From Noviherbaspirillum aridicola (GTDB lineage Bacteria; Pseudomonadota; Gammaproteobacteria; Burkholderiales; Burkholderiaceae_D): a DNA stretch of 64,000 nt. The translations under genes and the position numbers were made by a program. The notes beneath the pieces are model-generated. The model worked only from the letters and a program-made list of their open reading frames with translations, was not told the DNA's origin and made no database searches. The DNA is taken from assembly GCF_019656455.1 (NCBI RefSeq), contig NZ_BPMK01000001.1, forward strand, positions 186,001 to 250,000. The letters are read 5' to 3'. Shown in pieces: positions 62,224 through 64,000 of this stretch (position 1 is its first letter; each line of letters opens with the position of its first letter).

Positions 62224-64000
62224 AACTGCGCCGCATCGTCATCGAGGACTTCCGCAAGTTCTCCGGCCGACTGGAAATCGACGGCCTGCAGGACGGCATC
62301 AACATCTTCACCGGCCCCAACGAGGCGGGCAAGACCAGCATCGCCAGCGCCATCCGCGCGGTCTTCCTCGAACGCTACCGTTCCAAGTCCATGGCGGGCG
62401 CGGTGCCCTGGCAGTCGCCGGCGGCGCGTCCCCAGGTGCTGGTCGAATTCGAGACCGGCGGGCGCAGCTACCGCCTGCGCAAACGCTTCATCAAGGGACA
62501 GGAATGCGAACTGCTGGTCGACGGCGGCCTGCAGAAATTCCAGGGCGACGGCGCCGAGGAAGCGCTGTCCTCGCTGCTGCGCTTTTCCATGCCCGCGCGC
62601 GGCGCCTCCACTCCCGAGCACGGCGGCATTCCCGGCCTGCTGTGGATCGCGCAGGGCCAGGGCCACGACCTGGCCAGCCCCGCCGGCCATGCCGCCGCCC
62701 ATCTGCGGCAGGCCCTGTCGGAGCTGGCCGGCGGGCAGGTGGAGCAGGGCGAGGATGTCCTGATCGCATCGGTGCAGAAGGAGATGCACAAGCTGCTCAC
62801 GCCGCGCAACGCGCAGCCGACCGGCGAGTATGCCCAGGCCGAGGCCGACTGGCAGGCGGCGTGCGAGCGCCTGCAGACACTTGAAAAGCTGCAGGGCGCT
62901 TTCGCCGCCGACGCGGAGCGGCTCGCGCGCATGCAGGAGGAATGCGATCAGGCCGCACGGCGCAGGCAGTGGGAAGTCCTGGCCGCCCGCGCCGAGCAGG
63001 CGCGGCGCAAGCTGGCCGCGCTGCACGCGGCCCGTGAACTGCTGGCGCAGCTGGAGCGCCTGCACGCGGCGAACCGCGAACGCAGCCGCCTGCTGCAGGA
63101 GCGCGAGCAGCAGGCGCAGCAGGACATGGCGGCGCTCGACACGCTCGAGCAGAACCGCGCCGCCGTCCAGCAATCCGCCGAAGCGCTGCTGGCGCGCTGC
63201 CGCGAGCTGGCGCAGGCCGAGGAACAGTCGCTGGCCGCGCTCGGGCAAGCCCGGGCCGCGGCGCAGGCGGCGATGGCGGCGGCGCAGGCACGTCAGCTGC
63301 GGGAACAGCGCGCGCTCGAACAGGAACAGCTCGAACGCCGCCGCCAGGCGCTGCAGGCGACGCAGCAGTTGCGCGCCCAGCTGGCCACGGCGACCGCCGC
63401 CGCGGCCGCGTCCGCCATCGGCGCCGACGGCCTGCGCACGCTGCGCGCGCTCGACGCCGAGGTGGCGACACTGCAGGCAAAGATGGAGGCGACCTGCACC
63501 CGCATCGAATACCGGCTCTCCCCGCAGGCCACGCTGATGCTCGGCGACGCGCCGCTCTCCGGCAGCGGACACCGGCTGCTGGAACACGACGCCACGCTCC
63601 TCATCCCCGGCGTCGGCGAGCTGCGCATCATCCCCGGCGCCAGCGAAGCCAGCGGTCTCGCGTCGGCGCTGCGCGACCGCCTTGCAAAACGCGACGCGCT
63701 GCTGCGGCAGCTCGGCATCGCCAGCCTGGCCGAAGGCGAGGCGCGCCTGGCTGAACACCAGGCCTTGCGCAGGGAGATCGAAAGCCTGGAGAAACAGCAG
63801 CGCATCCACGCGCCGGAGGGCGTGCAGGCACTCGCGGATGCCATCGCGGCGGGTGAAGCCCGTCTGCAGGCACTGCAGGCCAGGATCGATGCATTGCCGG
63901 CGGCGGAAACCGCCTGCGATCCCGCCGCCGCGAATGAAGCGGTCACCGCCGCCGAGACGAGACACCGCGCGTATCAGCAGCAGGCCCGCGCCGCGCGCGA
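62220..64000 (+). CDS. SbcC/RecF-like SMC-type ATPase (3' end cut)
   Basis: At least 593 residues, open to the right edge. The Walker A motif is GPNEAGKTS at residues 32-40 after LRRIVIEDFRKFSGRLEIDGLQDGINIF, the classic start of SbcC/Rad50/RecF-type ATPases. It is followed by a long Ala/Gln/Glu/Arg-rich coiled coil (about 230-450) and beyond. The Walker B, signature and second coiled coil should lie past the edge. It is translationally coupled to the SbcD-like nuclease, with which it should form a nuclease-ATPase complex. No Zn-hook CxxC was seen within the visible part. Confidence 0.88.
   Translation, partial: MKLRRIVIEDFRKFSGRLEIDGLQDGINIFTGPNEAGKTSIASAIRAVFLERYRSKSMAGAVPWQSPAARPQVLVEFETGGRSYRLRKRFIKGQECELLVDGGLQKFQGDGAEEALSSLLRFSMPARGASTPEHGGIPGLLWIAQGQGHDLASPAGHAAAHLRQALSELAGGQVEQGEDVLIASVQKEMHKLLTPRNAQPTGEYAQAEADWQAACERLQTLEKLQGAFAADAERLARMQEECDQAARRRQWEVLAARAEQARRKLAALHAARELLAQLERLHAANRERSRLLQEREQQAQQDMAALDTLEQNRAAVQQSAEALLARCRELAQAEEQSLAALGQARAAAQAAMAAAQARQLREQRALEQEQLERRRQALQATQQLRAQLATATAAAAASAIGADGLRTLRALDAEVATLQAKMEATCTRIEYRLSPQATLMLGDAPLSGSGHRLLEHDATLLIPGVGELRIIPGASEASGLASALRDRLAKRDALLRQLGIASLAEGEARLAEHQALRREIESLEKQQRIHAPEGVQALADAIAAGEARLQALQARIDALPAAETACDPAAANEAVTAAETRHRAYQQQARAAR

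Noticed and set aside
1-64000. tRNA, rRNA, CRISPR array, prophage or insertion sequence
   Set aside because: I looked for CCA-ended cloverleaf remnants, direct-repeat arrays, transposase or integrase proteins and found none.

Overview
The window is GC-rich, gene-dense bacterial chromosome and fits a betaproteobacterium of the order Burkholderiales. The order is inferred from gene content and protein style: Liv-type ABC transporters with a fused permease/ATPase, a malate synthase G, a tandem-HTH TetR regulator, a PA2778/PA2779-type pair and a Burkholderiales-like chemoreceptor. No rRNA, tRNA, CRISPR array, insertion sequence or integrase was seen. I recognise 53 protein-coding genes, two of them cut by the window edges, plus several operators, promoters and intrinsic terminators.

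Layout. 1-8.9 kb: the end of a GspE/PilB-like N-terminal protein, a glycosyltransferase/epoxide-hydrolase-type operon, a lipoprotein alpha/beta hydrolase, an EF-G paralogue, then the tyrosine-catabolic hppD with a glyoxalase-fold partner and a divergent Lrp/AsnC regulator. A perfect 21-base palindrome lies between hppD and the regulator. 9-19.7 kb: malate synthase G, ProQ, a run of small exported or lipoprotein genes, a thioesterase, a second Lrp regulator divergent from ornithine cyclodeaminase, AMP nucleosidase, and DUF1330 and DUF3237 proteins. 19.7-26.6 kb: a catabolic unit with a PhzS/salicylate-hydroxylase-type FAD monooxygenase, a MarR regulator and a complete Liv-type ABC importer. Both promoters carry the same long operator-like element.

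26.6-36.6 kb: a C39-like peptidase lipoprotein with its PA2779-like partner; an MFS / DenD-like dehydrogenase / flavin monooxygenase operon divergent from a 410-aa regulator with two TetR DNA-binding domains; an orphan NarL-type response regulator; an NHL-repeat lipoprotein; and an SDR oxidoreductase with a near-consensus sigma-70 promoter. 36.6-41 kb: a 724-aa orphan protein with a Dam-like (D12 class) methyltransferase core whose catalytic motif reads DPEY, then a cytochrome c and a chemoreceptor.

41.2-49 kb: a tripartite RND efflux operon under a divergent AcrR-type repressor. Its operator closely resembles the E. coli AcrR site as I recall it. The outer-membrane phospholipase A gene follows the repressor. 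49-55.5 kb: a small inverted-repeat element in two copies, then tamB, tamA and a LapA-domain protein. 55.6-60.9 kb: a tight DUF2760 / Hsp70-like / Hsp70-like-with-C-terminal-domain operon of unknown function. From 61 kb: a translationally coupled SbcD-like nuclease and SbcC-like ATPase pair, running off the right edge.

The parts most worth following are the Hsp70 pair operon, the DPEY methyltransferase-like protein, the PA2778/PA2779 peptidase pair, the double-headed TetR and the two-copy MarR-linked element.
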